Positions 25,281 through 33,525 of a stretch of 37,382 nucleotides of DNA are shown here, piece by piece. Below the pieces are notes generated by a model, which saw nothing but the letters and a program-made list of their open reading frames with translations, was not told the origin of the DNA and made no database searches. This DNA is from JBMOLK01 sp049325575. GTDB lineage: Bacteria > Bacillota > Clostridia > Acetivibrionales > Acetivibrionaceae. The position numbers and the translations under genes were made by a program. How positions within the stretch are numbered: the stretch's first letter is position 1; every line of letters begins with the position of its first letter. The stretch lies in assembly GCA_049325575.1 (NCBI GenBank), contig JBMOLK010000302.1, forward strand, positions 1 through 37,382. Reading direction: 5' to 3'.

Positions 25281-26189
25281 ATGGCAAAATTTCTAATGTT
25301 AGTTGGGTTGCCTGGAAGTGGGAAAAGTACAGCAGCAAAAGAATTGTCTTTTAAAGAAAATGCGGTGATTCATTCTTCTGATGATCTAAGAGAAGAATTA
25401 TTCGGTAATATAAATGAAACCGGTAGAAATGATGAGCTTTTTAAAGAACTGTATAAAAGGATAGAGAGGGATCTGGAGAAGGGTATTAATACTGTTTTTG
25501 ATGCGACCAATGTAGGGTATAAAAGACGCAAAGCTGTTTTGGATCGATATGGAAAGCAAAACTGTTTCAAGGCATGTTATTTGGTTGCTACGCCTTTTGA
25601 GAAATGTTTAGAGCAGAATTCCAAAAGAGAAAGAAATGTTAAAGAGCATGTATTAAAGACAATGTATAAGAACTTTGTTGTGCCACAGACCTATGAAGGA
25701 TGGGATGATATAGAAATATTATGGAATTTTGATGAAAGAGGTTATGATTTAAACGAGCTAATGATAAGGTTGTCCCAAACACCCCAGGATAATCCTTATC
25801 ATACCCTTACTATTGGTGAGCATTGTATCAGGTGTGAAGCATATTTAAAAGCTGCAACAAGCAGCATACTGCTGCAGAAAGCGGGGTTATTACATGATAT
25901 AGGTAAGGAGTTTACGAAGGAATTTAAGAATACAAAAGGCGAAAGAACTGAAGAAGCGCACTACTACCAGCATCAATCAGTTTCGGCATATAATGCTCTG
26001 TTTTACTTGAAGGCGTTGAAGCTTTTTAGTGATGAGGAAATTTTAAAAGTTTGCTGCTATATTCAATGGCACATGCAGCCCTATGATATTAAGACCGCAA
26101 AAGCCCGGAAAAAGTTTGTTAAGCTTGTTGGGGAAGAAATTTATAATGATTTGATGATTTTAAACGAAGCGGATATAAATGCAAAATGA
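25281..26189 (+). CDS. Polynucleotide kinase fused to HD-domain phosphohydrolase (RNA end-healing enzyme)
   Basis: Bifunctional protein of 302 residues. The N-terminal kinase (1 to about 160) has Walker A GLPGSGKS (9-16), SSDDLR (32-37, catalytic Asp and Arg as in T4 Pnkp), TVFDATNVGYKRR and lid arginines near 116-118. The C-terminal HD domain has H181, H205-D206 (LLHDIGK), H227/H231 and H264. By family knowledge the kinase phosphorylates 5'-OH RNA ends and HD proteins of this kind remove 2',3'-cyclic or 3' phosphates. The order kinase-HD matches T4 Pnkp (kinase-phosphatase), but with an HD domain in place of the HAD phosphatase. It is co-transcribed with the Rnl1-like ligase. Confidence 0.9.
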   Translation: MAKFLMLVGLPGSGKSTAAKELSFKENAVIHSSDDLREELFGNINETGRNDELFKELYKRIERDLEKGINTVFDATNVGYKRRKAVLDRYGKQNCFKACYLVATPFEKCLEQNSKRERNVKEHVLKTMYKNFVVPQTYEGWDDIEILWNFDERGYDLNELMIRLSQTPQDNPYHTLTIGEHCIRCEAYLKAATSSILLQKAGLLHDIGKEFTKEFKNTKGERTEEAHYYQHQSVSAYNALFYLKALKLFSDEEILKVCCYIQWHMQPYDIKTAKARKKFVKLVGEEIYNDLMILNEADINAK

Positions 26190-26321
26190 ATGTATGTTTA
26201 TGAGGTATTTATAAAATGTGGAAAAACAATAAAATATCTGATAGAATAGCTTTATGGAAAATTAATTGAAATCTAAAGCTTAATTAACATTATTGCTATT
26301 TTGAGGGGCAGGAGTTTATTT

Positions 26322-26447
26322 ATGAAGAGGACAGTTATAGGCGGCATAATTATGCTATCTGGAGTATTAATCACATTATCTATTATCATTACCGCAGCTT
26401 TATATGCTCCTAACATTACAACATGGTCTGGCGACTCAAAGCTATGA
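26322..26447 (+). pseudogene. Truncated small membrane protein (N-terminal fragment)
   Basis: An open frame of 41 codons starting MKRTVIGGIIMLSGVLITLS, with GGGGCAGGAG upstream. It encodes one complete membrane segment and a following YAPNITTWSGDSK stretch, then stops where sequence of a GNAT acetyltransferase begins in another frame. The abrupt end suggests the rest was deleted; the full-length form is inferred, not seen. It may still be translated as a 41-residue peptide. Confidence 0.5.
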
Positions 26448-26678
26448 AGCATGGGGTAATGGATTTGCAACAGAAGGAGCAAAGGCATGTTTAAAATATG
26501 GATTCGAAACCTTAGAATTTAATAAAATATATAGTTTCACCTCCAAAATTAATCTTCAATCTGAAAATGTAATGAAAAAATTGGTATGATAAAAGTTATG
26601 GAATTTGAACATCCAAACATTATTGAGGGCAGTCCTCTGAGGAAGCATGTTCTTTATACTATTGATTTATATAGTTGA
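26440..26678 (+). pseudogene. GNAT (RimJ/RimL-type) acetyltransferase remnant, frameshifted
   Basis: Only the C-terminal part of a GNAT N-acetyltransferase remains. It reads SYEAWGNGFATEGAKACLKYG, including the acetyl-CoA-binding loop region, then KIYSFTSKINLQSENVMKK. At a run of six A (26575-26580) the frame breaks. Adding one A would restore IGMIKVMEFEHPNIIEGSPL, then RKHVLYTIDLYS and a stop at 26676-26678, the usual family ending. The N-terminal half is missing and the fragment abuts the truncated membrane protein gene, so this is a deletion-fusion scar. Confidence 0.75.
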
Positions 26679-26802
26679 TTTTATTCTTTATTAATGCTAT
26701 TTAAAGTTTATTTGTTTTGCAACATTTATATTAAACGAACCAAAGCCATCAAGTGAACACCAGCATTTTTAGGTCATCAAATGTAAATAGATTCAGGTAT
26801 AA

Positions 26803-26838
26803 TTTTTGACATTGTTTACATGTAAACAATGTCAAAAA
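26803..26838. repeat. 36-bp perfect palindrome without spacer
   Basis: Positions 26803-26820 are the exact reverse complement of 26821-26838, with core TTGTTTACATGTAAACAA centred at 26820/26821. A TATAAT (26798-26803) touches its left edge. There is no T-tract beyond the stem, so it fits an operator for a dimeric regulator or a mobile-element scar better than a terminator. The surrounding gap (26679-27090) holds no other convincing gene. Confidence 0.85.
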
Positions 26839-27090
26839 CCTTTATGATCAAGGACTCTTTCTAGATAGTTAAGATAAGTCGGAAATGTTGGCGATACCCC
26901 AGATAAAAGAGTTATAGATTTATAGATTCTCCTTATATAGGATTTAAAGAGATGAAACTTTCACTTACTTTTCTTGATGCTTGATAAAAGAAAATAAGAA
27001 AACCACACACGGTATTTACCAACTTAGTATTATAATTTATTAATCACAGGAAGTAGGATAAATAGAACGGCTATAGCTATAAGATAGAGA

Positions 27091-27366
27091 TCAATCAAAG
27101 TCGAATATTTCACCGAGAAAACTTCTTTTCTTGCGTTTGTGGTATCTATCGTCATACTCATGTTTGTCGTGATGATCATAGTCTCTATGTTCACCTTGAT
27201 AACCTTGCCTGGGTTCATTGAAACCGGACACTGTCATAGACCTTTCAATTATCTTATCAAGCTCGCCACGATCCAGCCAAACCCCACGGCATTGGGGACA
27301 ATAGTCAATTTCAACACCCTGGCGGTCTGCCATTTTTAATTCAACATTACATAGTGGACAATTCAT
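27091..27366 (-). CDS. TFIIB-type zinc-ribbon protein
   Basis: Protein of 91 residues of the zf-TFIIB family. Zinc ligands are CPLC (C3, C6) and CPQC (C23, C26), followed by the diagnostic RGVWLDRGELDKIIE. The C-terminal tail (about 50-85) is unusually rich in His, Asp, Tyr and then Lys/Arg, perhaps metal- or nucleic-acid-binding. The ATG has GGAGG 6 bases upstream. The function of these small proteins is unknown. The gene is isolated, with an AT-rich region of about 240 bases upstream (27367-27609) that also holds the promoter of the VOC gene. Confidence 0.9.
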   Translation of the reverse strand: MNCPLCNVELKMADRQGVEIDYCPQCRGVWLDRGELDKIIERSMTVSGFNEPRQGYQGEHRDYDHHDKHEYDDRYHKRKKRSFLGEIFDFD

Positions 27367-27549
27367 TTTATAACCTCCGCCTCATAAAACATTAAATATT
27401 ATAACATTAATTGTATCATAAAATCGTATAAATATTCGTGGACTTTTTATAAATATTTATACTCAATGAATTTTTTGAAAAAAATTTCTTCTCATTATCC
27501 ATAGTTAGTCGAGACAGTTGTTGGGCCAAAACAGAATTCTTTAACATGA

Positions 27550-27578
27550 TTGACAGTAATTAAGAAAAATAATACAGT
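27550..27578 (+). promoter_or_regulatory. Promoter of the VOC-SDR-radical SAM group
   Basis: TTGACA (27550-27555) and TACAGT (27573-27578) are separated by 17 bases, about 30 bases before the first gene and its AAGGAGG SD. The -10 matches consensus at four of six positions. Confidence 0.5.
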
Positions 27579-27609
27579 ATATTTAATATTAAGGAGGCAC
27601 AGGATTTAA

Positions 27610-28014
27610 ATGAAACTATCCGAAATTGGAATAAGAGTTTTAGTGAATGACTTTCATAAGTGCTTTGACTTTTATACAGAGAAATTAGGATTTCAAGTGT
27701 TTTGGGGAGATAGAAATGGTCCATATGCAGCATTTAAAGCAGGAGGGCTTGAAAAGCCATGTTTTTCCATGTTCTTGGCAAAAAACCAAAAAATGTATAA
27801 AGGGTATATTCCGCTAACGGGAACTGGTAGATTAGATCGGGTGATTTATGTTATACCAACAGACAATATAAATGAAGATTATAAAACGCTTAAAGATAAA
27901 GGCGTTTGTTTTATTGGAGAACCGCAAACAATAAAGGAATGGTATATGCGGTGTGTATATTTTAGAGATCCCGAAGGTAATTTATTTGAAATATGTCAGG
28001 ACGGTCTTGACTAA
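27610..28014 (+). CDS. VOC/glyoxalase-superfamily protein
   Basis: Protein of 134 residues with the vicinal-oxygen-chelate fold pattern: LVNDFHKCFDFYTEKLGFQVFWGD at the N-terminus, RLDRVIYVIPTDNINEDYKTLKDKGV in the second half, and YFRDPEGNLFEICQ at the end, including the glutamate often used as a metal ligand. Members include glyoxalase I, fosfomycin or bleomycin resistance proteins and dioxygenases; which applies cannot be told. A promoter and AAGGAGG lie upstream. An SDR gene follows after about 45 bases. Confidence 0.88.
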   Translation: MKLSEIGIRVLVNDFHKCFDFYTEKLGFQVFWGDRNGPYAAFKAGGLEKPCFSMFLAKNQKMYKGYIPLTGTGRLDRVIYVIPTDNINEDYKTLKDKGVCFIGEPQTIKEWYMRCVYFRDPEGNLFEICQDGLD

Positions 28015-28045
28015 CAGATAGAGAGAAATTTGGGCTTAAATAGGA

Positions 28046-28810
28046 GTGATTTTTGTTACTATGAATCAAAACGAAAAAGTTTTAAAAGGCAAAGTTGCAG
28101 TCATAACCGGAGCAGGCAGGGGAATAGGTAAAGCTATCGCTATTGCATATGCAAAGGCAGGAGCAAACGTAGTTTGTACAGCAAGGACTATAAGTGAAAT
28201 TGAGGAAACTGCAAATGAGATATCAAGAATAGGTGAAAAGGCTTTAGCAGTAAAAACTGATGTTACTTGTATTGAATCGGTTAATAATATGTTCGAAAGA
28301 GCTGTTGAGCATTTTGGAGGAATAGACATATTAGTTATCAATGCAGGTGCAAACTATGATCGTGAAACTGTTGAAAATAGTAATTTGGAAAACTGGAAGA
28401 GAACGCTGGATGTAAATTTATTCGGCGCCTATTATTGTGCCCATTTAGCAATACCTTTTCTTAAGGAGCGGGGCGCCGGAAAGATAATCACTATAGGGTC
28501 AGGGCTTGGACATCGTGGATTTGCAGGAGGCTCAGCCTATTCCTGTTCAAAAGCCGGATTGTGGATGCTGACACGTATATTGGCGCAAGAGCTATTACAA
28601 TATAAAATCAGCGTAAATGAATTGATTCCTGGACCTGTGAAAACGTCAATAGACGATAATGCCAAAACCAATGATAGTAAAGTTAAAGTAATGGAAAGCG
28701 AATGGCTAAAGGAGCCCAAAGATGTTATTCCTCTTGCTTTGTTTCTGGCAACTCAACCTGATATTGGACCAACAGCTCAAAGCTTTAGCTTAATGCGAAG
28801 AGATAACTAA
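28046..28810 (+). CDS. SDR-family oxidoreductase
   Basis: Short-chain dehydrogenase of about 250 residues. Cofactor motif TGAGRGIG, then NAGA, and an active site with S in IGSGLGHRG and YSCSK (Tyr and Lys). PGPVKT follows at the usual place. Its closest look is to 3-oxoacyl-ACP reductase (FabG)-like enzymes, but substrate is not predictable. The start is uncertain: the GTG at 28046 overlaps AGGAG itself, and the ATG at 28061 lies about 14 bases after it. It ends directly before the next ATG, so translation is coupled with the radical SAM gene. Confidence 0.9.
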   Translation: MIFVTMNQNEKVLKGKVAVITGAGRGIGKAIAIAYAKAGANVVCTARTISEIEETANEISRIGEKALAVKTDVTCIESVNNMFERAVEHFGGIDILVINAGANYDRETVENSNLENWKRTLDVNLFGAYYCAHLAIPFLKERGAGKIITIGSGLGHRGFAGGSAYSCSKAGLWMLTRILAQELLQYKISVNELIPGPVKTSIDDNAKTNDSKVKVMESEWLKEPKDVIPLALFLATQPDIGPTAQSFSLMRRDN

Positions 28811-30163
28811 ATGAAGATAGATATAATTGTTGTATATAAAAACAGGTACAAAAAAGGGCATGAATACAATTTTGTTCCTCCTGTAACAGGTGTTCATTTG
28901 GCAGCATTGACTCCTTCGCACCATGAAATAAGATTGATTCACCAGCAGGTGCAGAAAGTAGATATAAATTCTGATGCTGATGTAGTTGCGCTGTCTTTCT
29001 TCACAGGATTTGCATCAGAGGCGTATTCACTGGCATTACAGTTTAAAAAGAAAAACAAAGTTGTAATAGCTGGAGGCCCACATGTTACTTATTGTCAGGA
29101 AGAAGCCTTGGACTACTTTGACGCAATTATGGCTGGAGAATCTGAGGCTATATGGGGACAGGTATTGGAAGACATTGAAAACAACAGATTAAAGAGGATA
29201 TACATTGGAGAACCCCTTGAGAACTTTGACACTGAAATTTCACCAAGATATGATTTGCTGCCGAATAAGTACTTTATAAAAAAAGTAATTCAGGCAACTA
29301 GAGGGTGCCCTTACAACTGTACATTCTGTTCGGTTCCGACACTAAACCCCGGCTTTAGAAAACGCCCCATTGAAACAGTACTAAGGGATATCTGCTATGA
29401 CAACTTTACACACTGGTGGCAAAGAAAAGTGGTATGGTTCTGGGACGATAATCTTACAATTGACAGAAAATACATTAAGGAACTATTAACAAGAATGATT
29501 CCACTAAAGAAGTGGTGGTTAACACAGGCAAGTATGGATATTGCTAATGACGATGAACTTTTGGACCTAATGAAAAAATCAGGATGCATAGGAGTTTTCT
29601 TCGGCATAGAGACCTTTGGCATGGAATCGTTGTTGGATGCAAATAAGCTTCAGAACGAGGTAAACAACTATAAAAAAGCAATTAAAAAAATACATGGCAA
29701 AGGCATAAGCGTTATGGCAGGCTTTATTACGGGATTTGATCACGATACGCCGGAGAGCTTTAGCCGTTTCGTGGATATTTTATATGAAATTGGTGTGGAT
29801 GTTCCTTTTATCAGTGTCCTTACACCATATAAGGGTACTAAGCTTTACCATACACTTCAATTTGACCACAGGATTCTTAAATCAAAAGGTTGGGACTACT
29901 ATAATGGATATAACGTAACATTTATGCCGAAAAACATGAGTCCTGAAGAATTATTGGAGCATCACAGGACTATTTGGATGAAGGCTTTCTCACTAAAACA
30001 TTCTATCAGGAGAATAATCAGGTCTTTATTTACGCTAAGTACCGGTGCAGCATTACTTTCGCTTTTCATGAATGGATTTTATTGTTTAAAGAGAATAAGA
30101 AGCAATATGCCCATTAATATGGAAGAAGAACACGTGTCCAAAGTTGAAATACCTGTGAGGTGA
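28811..30163 (+). CDS. B12-binding-domain radical SAM protein
   Basis: Protein of 450 residues. The N-terminal cobalamin-binding-like Rossmann domain (1 to about 135) contains VVALSFFTGFASEAY and VVIAGGPHVTYC, but the B12 His-ligand motif DxHxxG is not seen, as in many members. The radical SAM motif is C166-PYN-C170-TF-C173 (GCPYNCTFCSV), followed by WFWDDNLTID and FFGIETFG. A C-terminal segment resembling DUF4070 and a hydrophobic helix near residue 405-420 follow. Members include methyltransferases and hopanoid-modifying enzymes; the substrate is unknown. It starts on the base after the SDR stop and overlaps the lysozyme gene region. Confidence 0.9.
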   Translation: MKIDIIVVYKNRYKKGHEYNFVPPVTGVHLAALTPSHHEIRLIHQQVQKVDINSDADVVALSFFTGFASEAYSLALQFKKKNKVVIAGGPHVTYCQEEALDYFDAIMAGESEAIWGQVLEDIENNRLKRIYIGEPLENFDTEISPRYDLLPNKYFIKKVIQATRGCPYNCTFCSVPTLNPGFRKRPIETVLRDICYDNFTHWWQRKVVWFWDDNLTIDRKYIKELLTRMIPLKKWWLTQASMDIANDDELLDLMKKSGCIGVFFGIETFGMESLLDANKLQNEVNNYKKAIKKIHGKGISVMAGFITGFDHDTPESFSRFVDILYEIGVDVPFISVLTPYKGTKLYHTLQFDHRILKSKGWDYYNGYNVTFMPKNMSPEELLEHHRTIWMKAFSLKHSIRRIIRSLFTLSTGAALLSLFMNGFYCLKRIRSNMPINMEEEHVSKVEIPVR

Positions 30164-30168
30164 GTGTC

Positions 30169-30870
30169 TTGAAAAAGAAGAGTATTATTTTATTAGCATT
30201 AATCATTTTAGCAGCATTAGTGATTTATCTTGAATACACTGGTTATATTTGGCACAATGAGGTTTTTGCATCAAAGTATAATATCAAAGGCTTGGATGTT
30301 TCAAACCATCAAGGTAGTATTGACTGGGTTAAAGTGAAGCAGGGAGAAAGATATAAATTTGCTTTCATAAAGGCAACTGAAGGTAATGACTATAAAGACA
30401 AGTATTTTCTTGAGAACTGGAATAAAGCCAAGGAAGTTGATATCCTAAGAGGAGCATATCATTATTTCACTACCGGAAGCAGTGGGAAAGAGCAGGCACA
30501 AAACTTCATTAGTATTGTACCAAGAGAAGAGGGAACCCTGCCACCTGTTGTAGACCTTGAAGTACATGGAAAAAACAGAGATGATTTTATAAGACAATTA
30601 AAAGATTTTGTATATAGTATTGAACAGTATTATGAGCAAAAACCTATCTTATATGTTATGTATCCTCACTATGAGGCTTATGTAAAAGGTGATTTTAAGG
30701 ATAATGCCATCTGGATAAGAGATATTGTAAAATACCCACAGCTTAGTGATAATAGGGAATGGAAGTTCTGGCAGTACAGTAACAGAGGTCATGTTAAAGG
30801 GATAGATAATTATGTAGACTTAAACTGTTTTAGTGGAAGCCTGGAAGAACTAATCAGTATGGTGAAGTGA
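30169..30870 (+). CDS. Membrane-anchored GH25 lysozyme (N-acetylmuramidase)
   Basis: Protein of about 233 residues. A TTG start at 30169 is chosen because GAGGTGAG lies about 6 bases ahead; a GTG at 30160 is the alternative. Residues 2-20 form a single membrane segment, so the enzyme faces outward. The GH25 domain follows: IKGLDVSNHQGSIDW, FAFIKATEG, YHYF, PPVVDLEVHG (the acidic pair of the active site), WIRD, WKFWQYSN and YVDLNCF. It cleaves the beta-1,4 MurNAc-GlcNAc bond. There are no cell-wall-binding repeats. The function here may be wall remodelling. Its position after a radical SAM gene is unusual. Confidence 0.92.
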   Translation: MKKKSIILLALIILAALVIYLEYTGYIWHNEVFASKYNIKGLDVSNHQGSIDWVKVKQGERYKFAFIKATEGNDYKDKYFLENWNKAKEVDILRGAYHYFTTGSSGKEQAQNFISIVPREEGTLPPVVDLEVHGKNRDDFIRQLKDFVYSIEQYYEQKPILYVMYPHYEAYVKGDFKDNAIWIRDIVKYPQLSDNREWKFWQYSNRGHVKGIDNYVDLNCFSGSLEELISMVK

Positions 30871-30935
30871 GTATATCACCTTTACAATTATCCACGGAAT
30901 GCAGATGGCCAAAATGAGGATTATAGGAGGTTAAC

Positions 30936-31739
30936 ATGTTTTGGAAATTATTTAAAAAATCAGGTGATAATAAGGAATCTTCAAAGCCTGAACCTATAGT
31001 TGTTATGATATTGCTGGAAAATACAAATATGCTGCAATCTGATGAACTGTTTAAAATGTTTAATGAAGCTCGCAGTGATGAGGTCTTAACCAACATCCAA
31101 AAGAATGATGATACTTATACATTTGAGATTGATGGTGAAATGGGCTTTGTATCGCTGATGCCCGGCCCCATGCCATGGGGAGACCTGGAAGGGCCATGTG
31201 CTACAGCCTGGTATTGGACAAAAGCTACCGAGGTTTTAAAACAGCATAAGGCCCATATTATTGTATCAATATTGCCGCAGAATCAACAAAAACAAGTATT
31301 GGAAAGGATTATAACTACTACAAAAATAGTTGCATCTGTTGCTAAAGCAGCCAATGCTTTGGGAATATACTGGGGTTCCGGAACTGTTGTTCAGAGTAAG
31401 GATAACTTTATAAATGAATGCATGAAAATGGACAAGGAGTATTTTCCATATGAATTATGGATAGAGTTTAGAATTCAGGTGTTTCCTGATAGAACCTGCA
31501 ATATTATAACAACAGGGATGAAAGCTTTTGGGCATATGGAAATTGAAGTTATAAGATCTTCAAAAGACCCTATGGAAGTACTTGAGTTTATTTTTAACAT
31601 AATTGATTATCTGATTAAAAATGGACCTGTGATAAAAGATGGAGATACAGTAGGTGAGGATGAAAGCCAGAGGATAAAAGTTTATTACAAAAAGTCTATT
31701 TGGGATAGAGGCGGTAAAGTAATGTTTATTTCGTACTGA
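30936..31739 (+). CDS. DUF4261 domain protein
   Basis: Protein of 267 residues with the DUF4261 pattern: IVVMILLENTN near the N-terminus, FVSLMPGPMPWGDLEGPCATAWYW, HIIVSILP, ALGIYWGSGTVV, and the C-terminal TTGMKAFGHMEIEV. The first 20 residues are charged and may be a linker; no signal peptide is seen. AGGAGG precedes the ATG by about 6 bases. The function of the family is unknown. Confidence 0.88.
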   Translation: MFWKLFKKSGDNKESSKPEPIVVMILLENTNMLQSDELFKMFNEARSDEVLTNIQKNDDTYTFEIDGEMGFVSLMPGPMPWGDLEGPCATAWYWTKATEVLKQHKAHIIVSILPQNQQKQVLERIITTTKIVASVAKAANALGIYWGSGTVVQSKDNFINECMKMDKEYFPYELWIEFRIQVFPDRTCNIITTGMKAFGHMEIEVIRSSKDPMEVLEFIFNIIDYLIKNGPVIKDGDTVGEDESQRIKVYYKKSIWDRGGKVMFISY

Positions 31740-31803
31740 TAACAGGTAGAAGAGGGTCAAAAATGTCGAGTACTTTGAATTTAAGGATGTTAAAATAAAA
31801 ATA

Positions 31804-31815
31804 TCTTCCGGAAGA
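31804..31815. promoter_or_regulatory. Perfect 12-bp palindrome in the leader of the AraC-type gene
   Basis: TCTTCCGGAAGA lies 21 bases before the start codon of the regulator gene. It could be an autoregulatory operator, but single short palindromes also occur by chance. Confidence 0.25.
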
Positions 31816-31836
31816 CAAGAAAAAGGTGGTGATAAG

Positions 31837-33354
31837 ATGGATTATTCTCTTTTTATATGGTCTACGGCAACATTCATTGAAACAAGGCTTAAAGAGGAAA
31901 TAGACTATTCTGCTTTAGAAAAAACAGTTGGTTTCTCATACCGTCATATAAGGGAAACATTCAGAGAATGTACGGGAATTTCCCTGTCACAGTACATACT
32001 GATGAGAAGGATTGCAAACTCGGCTTTTGAAATTATTCATACCACCAATAGCCTCACCCAGATTGCTTCAGAGTATATGTTTAACAGCTATGACACATTT
32101 ACAAGAGCTTTTAAGCGACATACAAATATTATACCGTCCGATTTTCGCAAAAGGTCCTGCAAGGTAGGGAGAAGAAGACTCCTTATGGGAATGTTTGCCC
32201 CGGCTATTATTAAAGATGAGGATACTTCATTATTATCAACTAAAATTTCGGAGGTTGATAATTCTATGAAGAATGCTAAAAAGACTGAAAACAGCTGCAT
32301 TTTATACGGTGTACCAAAGGTTGCCTATTCATTTGAGGAATGTACTCCTTTTTGTGCGTCATTAAAGGCATGCCTTAATTATATTGGACAAAACATGGAT
32401 TACGCGTACATTATGGCTGCCACAGGTGCCGCGTTCAGGCTTAGATGGAATACAAGGTTCTGGGACGGTGGTAATGTAGATGTAATGAATATTTATGAAG
32501 ACAGGTTTGAAGCTTTCAAACGTGCATTTAAAGCAGCAGGACGTTCCTATAGGATACTTGAGAGAAATAATGCAGATAAAAATGATTTTATTGATTTTAT
32601 AAAATCAGAGATAGATGAAGGGAGACCCGTTATTGCTCTTGGAATTATTGGTCCACCAGAGGCTTGTGTTGTTACCGGATACAAGGATAGCGGTGAGACA
32701 CTGCTTGGTTGGAACTGTTTCCAGGAAAATCAGGAATTTGCAAAAGGAATTGAAATAGACGAATCAGGGTATTTCATAAGTAAAAGCTGGTGGGAAAATA
32801 AATATACCCTTGCACTAATGTCGGTAGGAGAAAAGCAGCACGAGCTGGTTAGCCCTAAGGAAATTATAGATAATGCTATAGATATTATGATTAAAGATAA
32901 GGTGATTTTTAGAGATGTAGATGGCAGAGAAAGTATTGAGTATGCAGGAGGACAGCGTGCATATGAATTGTGGGCAAGCTGGGTTTCAGATAATAATGAG
33001 TTTCCTAAAAATGCAGTACTTCCAATATTGATTGAGCGTATTATGTGTCAGAGTGATGCGCAGGTAATGGTTGGAGAGGGACGGTCATATGCAGCCCGTT
33101 TTATTGAATGGGTTGGTAAGGAAAATGAAGAAGTGCTGGATAAGTGCAACCAGACTGCAAAGTATTTTAAAATGGCAGCAGAATGTGCGTTTAAAATGAA
33201 CGAGCCTAAAGGCGGGTTTATACAGGATGAGCAAACTACAAGGAAATTTGCAGAACCTCAAGTGAGAAAACAGATCGTACCACTAATCCGTAAGGCGAAG
33301 GAGTATGACGCAAAGGCTTACGAGTTATTAAAGGAAATAGCCTTAAAACTCTAG
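31837..33354 (+). CDS. AraC-type regulator fused to a C39/BtrH-like domain
   Basis: Protein of 505 residues. Residues 1 to about 107 are an AraC HTH pair, ending in YDTFTRAFKRHTNIIPSDFRK, and sit at the N-terminus. A linker of about 45 residues follows, then a domain starting YGVPKVAYSFEECTPFCASLKACLNYIGQ with C173 at the position of the Cys of C39/BtrH-like proteins. The strand where the catalytic His should be reads GPPEACVVTGYKDSGETLLGWN, with Cys instead of His. So the domain probably binds a ligand instead of cleaving one. The C-terminal 130 residues are helical. It could control the neighbouring genes in response to a peptide-like or acyl ligand; this is inference. Confidence 0.82.
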   Translation: MDYSLFIWSTATFIETRLKEEIDYSALEKTVGFSYRHIRETFRECTGISLSQYILMRRIANSAFEIIHTTNSLTQIASEYMFNSYDTFTRAFKRHTNIIPSDFRKRSCKVGRRRLLMGMFAPAIIKDEDTSLLSTKISEVDNSMKNAKKTENSCILYGVPKVAYSFEECTPFCASLKACLNYIGQNMDYAYIMAATGAAFRLRWNTRFWDGGNVDVMNIYEDRFEAFKRAFKAAGRSYRILERNNADKNDFIDFIKSEIDEGRPVIALGIIGPPEACVVTGYKDSGETLLGWNCFQENQEFAKGIEIDESGYFISKSWWENKYTLALMSVGEKQHELVSPKEIIDNAIDIMIKDKVIFRDVDGRESIEYAGGQRAYELWASWVSDNNEFPKNAVLPILIERIMCQSDAQVMVGEGRSYAARFIEWVGKENEEVLDKCNQTAKYFKMAAECAFKMNEPKGGFIQDEQTTRKFAEPQVRKQIVPLIRKAKEYDAKAYELLKEIALKL

Positions 33355-33466
33355 ACCAGCTTATACAGACGTTATTACGTCATAAAGACTATACAACAAA
33401 ATAATTGGTGCACACTAGAGGTTTTTTGCAGGTTAAGCTTGAAGAGGTGAATTTCTGTATTATACG

Positions 33467-33504
33467 AAAATAAGGAAAGAGACTTAAGTTTCTTTCCTTA
33501 TTTT
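33467..33504. terminator. Bidirectional intrinsic terminator (near-perfect 38-bp palindrome)
   Basis: AAAATAAGGAAAGAGACTT (33467-33485) faces AAGTTTCTTTCCTTATTTT (33486-33504), with a single G-U mismatch. The A/T ends provide T-tracts on both strands. It sits between the convergent regulator and lipoprotein genes. Confidence 0.85.
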
Positions 33505-33525
33505 CTGGGGTTATTCAATATGTTA

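Noticed and set aside
26965..26998. TTTTCTT / AAGAAAA inverted repeat as terminator of the zinc-ribbon gene
   Set aside because: Almost pure A/T stem, long loop and no U-tract in the right orientation.
33365..33385. Short inverted repeat GACGT-TATT-ACGTC
   Set aside because: Only a 5-bp stem and no T-tract; the real terminator lies at 33467-33504.
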